49,013 bases of DNA from Pigoraptor chileana (Eukaryota; Opisthokonta; Filasterea). Shown piece by piece: positions 46,979 to 49,013 of the stretch. How positions within the stretch are numbered: position 1 is the stretch's first letter; each line of letters starts with the position of its first letter. Below the pieces are notes generated by a model. That model worked only from the letters and a program-made list of their open reading frames with translations. It did no database searches and had not been told where the DNA came from. The position numbers were made by a program, and so were the translations under genes. The stretch lies in the NCBI GenBank assembly GCA_943704495.1, contig CALSCR010004104.1:1-49013 (forward strand), read 5' to 3'.

Positions 46979-48801
46979 AGGTACACACGCACCTCGTCCC
47001 GCAGTGTCCGCGCCTTTGCAACTTCCGCTGTTTCGTATCCAAACGATTCGCAGAGTTCGACGGCGTAGACGAGCTGCTCCTCATCCACGTTGGCCGTCGC
47101 CGCCGCCAGCCACTCGCGGGCGCCCCGGATGGACTCGAGGAGGTCTGTGGCGCGCGCAATAAGGTCGGCGTGGTCGGGCATCTCGGCCATGTTGAGCGCC
47201 GCCGCCTTCTCCAGCTCCAGCCGAAGCGAGTCCTCGTCAAACGCGGCGATTGCATCAACGAGCTTGGCGACCACGACATCCACGGCGGCCTTGAAGGTGA
47301 GTTCCGCGCGGGCGCACTTGATCTCCTCGCTGTCGAGTGCGAGCTGGCTTCCCTTGAGAAGCGCCTTCTCCAGCGCATTCCAGTCCTCCGCCTTCATCGC
47401 CGTGCGGATGTCCTTGATCACCTCGGCCTTTGCAAGCGCCGTCTTGCCTGCCGCAGTGTTGAACACATACTTTTTCGCCTTTTCAATTGCTGCAGAGAGC
47501 GGGCCAGTGTTGATGGCGTCGTAGTCGCTGCGCTGCACCAAGTAGCCCGACTTGAAGGTGGTCTCAATTTCAGCAACAATCGCATTTTCTCCCTCGATGC
47601 GCTTGACGGCCTCCCTTCCCTTGGTCACCTGCGAGAGCATAGGGCATTCGACATGCATCCGACGTGCATCCGATGTGCATTTTTATCGTCCATCCAATGT
47701 GTGCAAGGTGGCATATGTTGCAACGCGTGCGCGGAGGCAGAGGGGAAGGGTGGGACGATCGAGGGCGAGAGAGAGCGAGAAAGGGGGCGAGAGAGTGAGC
47801 GAGAGATCAGGACAGTATATATATATATATAAGCCATGCAACTATGGATGTGTATGAGCTATTCACACAATCTCCAAGTTCACATTACCGCCGCGGGCGT
47901 GGACCACTCACATCCGGGGTTTCCAGCTTGATCTTCGTGGCGCGGTCGAGGGCGCCCTTGAGCATTTCAATGTCCCACGTGTCGCACCCGGCCTTGAGGT
48001 TGGCTGTTGCGGCCGGCATGTGGGGCAGTGTGTGTGTGTGTGCGTGTGCGTGAAAGTGTGAGTGTTAGTGTGCAGTAGGCCGTAGGGAAGAAAAAACAAA
48101 CAACAGTAAAGAGCGTGTTAAACAAGCACCAACAACACTCGGTGAATAGCGAGGTGAAAACATACAAATTGGCGGCACATGCACTCGCACACGGAGCCCA
48201 CAAAGCACAAAAAACAGCACGGCATCATCACACATTCACACATCAGCACCGACAAGCGCACCTGCAATTTCGCGGCGCTCCTTGACCTCCGACAGCTGCT
48301 TTCGTATTTTGGCGGCAATGTCCGATTTGAGCTCGATCTTGTCTGCCTGCGCGACGGCGTCGACAAAGGCATCGAAGCACTTGTCGGCATCTTTGCCATC
48401 CAGGCCCTGCAGCACGGCCGTCACGCGCTTCTCCTCCACGATGAGATCACGAAGCTTCTTGGCCTCGGTAGTGTCCTGTGCACATACACGCATAAACACA
48501 CACCAAACGCAATTGGTGAGTGCGTAAGTTTGTATACGCACGGCATAACACAAGTGTGTCAATCCAGCATCAAAAATGGCTCTGGTGCATGCGTGCATAT
48601 TTGTGTGTAAATGTTTACATGGGTGTGTGTGTGAGTGTGTGTGTGTGTGTGTGTGTACCTTCATCTCGAATGAAATGTCGCCGGCATCCTCGAGCGCCTT
48701 CTCCAGTTTGGCGAGGTCACGTGAGGCAATGGCCGCCCTGAGTATGGGCCGCATCACGCGCATGCGCTTGACCATCTTGCGCGACCGCCAACCGCGATTG
48801 G
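44177..48801 (-). CDS. MyTH4-SH3 myosin-like protein, 3' part (5' end beyond the window)
   Basis: Twelve exons (48659-48801, 48262-48475, 47912-48003, 46993-47628, 46453-46677, 46076-46219, 45829-45898, 45543-45687, 45165-45384, 44735-44857, 44532-44570, 44177-44362) give the last 744 residues in phase. It opens in what looks like an IQ calmodulin-type motif (NRGWRSRKMVKRM), then about 400 residues of repeated acidic helices (for example LAKLEKALEDAG, WNALEKALLKGS). A MyTH4 domain follows (about 440-640: MFKNLLGWMGDKQYAYP, LRDEIYCQIIKQLTRNP, MKGWQMMQIGVQTFPP), then a Gln/Pro-rich linker and a C-terminal SH3 (ALYDYDAQDEG, GDWWFGEINGQTGFFPSSF). IQ-MyTH4-SH3 without FERM is the tail plan of class IV myosins such as Acanthamoeba myosin IV. 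The motor domain would lie upstream, outside the window, so naming it a myosin is an inference. Confidence 0.85.
44696..44728 (+). repeat. GA/GGGAGA purine run in a myosin-tail intron
   Basis: AGAGAGAGAGGGAGAGGG and further GGGAGA units abut the donor region of the exon at 44735-44857. The gene's strand reads a CT-rich tract. Confidence 0.85.
46947..46974. repeat. (CA)n microsatellite in a myosin-tail intron
   Basis: About 14 CA units lie 18 bp from the splice donor of the exon at 46993-47628; in the gene's sense the run reads GT. Confidence 0.9.
48622..48656. repeat. (GT)n microsatellite beside a splice donor
   Basis: An imperfect run of about 17 GT units touches the donor of exon 48659-48801. 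On the gene's strand the intron starts GTACACACAC. Confidence 0.9.
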
Positions 48802-49013
48802 CTGTTCATTCCATCGTCACCAACAGCAGTAACAGAGCAGTAACAGAGAGGTAACAGCAGCAGCGGAAATCGCAGTAGTATTAGCAACAACGGAGGGGAA
48901 TGTACAGTGCAAGCATTAGCAATGATGACAAGGTCAGGATCGGCGCGTCGGAGAACTATTCGGGCGACGCTGCTGACCAGGATGGCGATACAGAAACAGT
49001 CGGTCCCCCCCCC
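48802..49013. other. Right edge: intron of the myosin-tail gene, ending in a C run
   Basis: The acceptor at 48802-48803 marks an intron entering from the right. No further exon is recognised before the window ends in about nine C. That homopolymer resembles the one next to the internal gap, so the edge may also be a contig end. Confidence 0.5.

Noticed and set aside
46855-47832. 325-codon plus-strand frame opposite the myosin tail
   Set aside because: It runs through a CA microsatellite and the antisense of the helical repeats; the minus strand is clearly coding.

Overview
This 49 kb window is nuclear DNA from an intron-rich, probably single-celled eukaryote. Twelve protein genes were found by rebuilding exons from GT-AG boundaries, reading phase and family homology. 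Eleven have introns, about 80 in all, and many introns begin in or close to GT/CA dinucleotide runs. DRC5, a dynein regulatory complex subunit, implies a motile flagellum. The receptor guanylyl cyclase, the Popeye-domain protein, the RFX-like site and a MyTH4-SH3 tail like that of class IV myosins suggest a flagellated heterotroph on the Amorphea or apusozoan side of the tree. The lineage is an inference and I cannot name the species.

Layout: GTPBP1-like GTPase (339-3953, -); Iwr1/SLC7A6OS, the RNA polymerase II nuclear-import factor (4737-7740, -); imidazolonepropionase/AMDHD1 (8129-11449, +), divergent from Iwr1; DRC5/TCTE1 (11702-13995, -), convergent with AMDHD1; a TKL-type kinase (14846-16039, +), divergent from DRC5; TMF1, a Golgi coiled-coil tether (16353-20835, -); METTL5, an 18S rRNA m6A methyltransferase (21534-23098, +), divergent from TMF1; ribonucleotide reductase large subunit RRM1 (23230-27906, -); a receptor guanylyl cyclase (28749-36605, -); a gene-free 3.65 kb stretch; a Popeye-domain cyclic-nucleotide-binding membrane protein (40257-41450, -); an unrecognised small gene (42567-43494, +); and the 3' part of a MyTH4-SH3 myosin-like gene (44177-48801, -) that runs off the right edge.

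The most interesting locus is the receptor guanylyl cyclase. Twenty-three exons give a continuous 1314-residue frame: signal peptide, bacterial-type Bmp/PnrA ligand-binding domain, Kelch repeats, one membrane helix, kinase-homology pseudokinase, signalling helix and cyclase domain with guanylyl-specific residues. This is the natriuretic-peptide-receptor plan with a different ectodomain. The next recognised gene upstream is a Popeye-type protein with a cyclic-nucleotide-binding fold, so a cyclase and a possible effector are neighbours.

Non-coding signals include paired E2F-like sites ahead of RRM1, an RFX X-box-like site between DRC5 and the kinase gene, a 103-bp dispersed repeat in two near-identical copies, a 20-bp inverted repeat in an Iwr1 intron, a 36-bp perfect palindrome, and a clear excess of CACGTG across coding and non-coding DNA. 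I saw no tRNA, rRNA, CRISPR array or mobile-element protein. The housekeeping genes form no obvious shared pathway; their order looks like ordinary compact eukaryotic packing.
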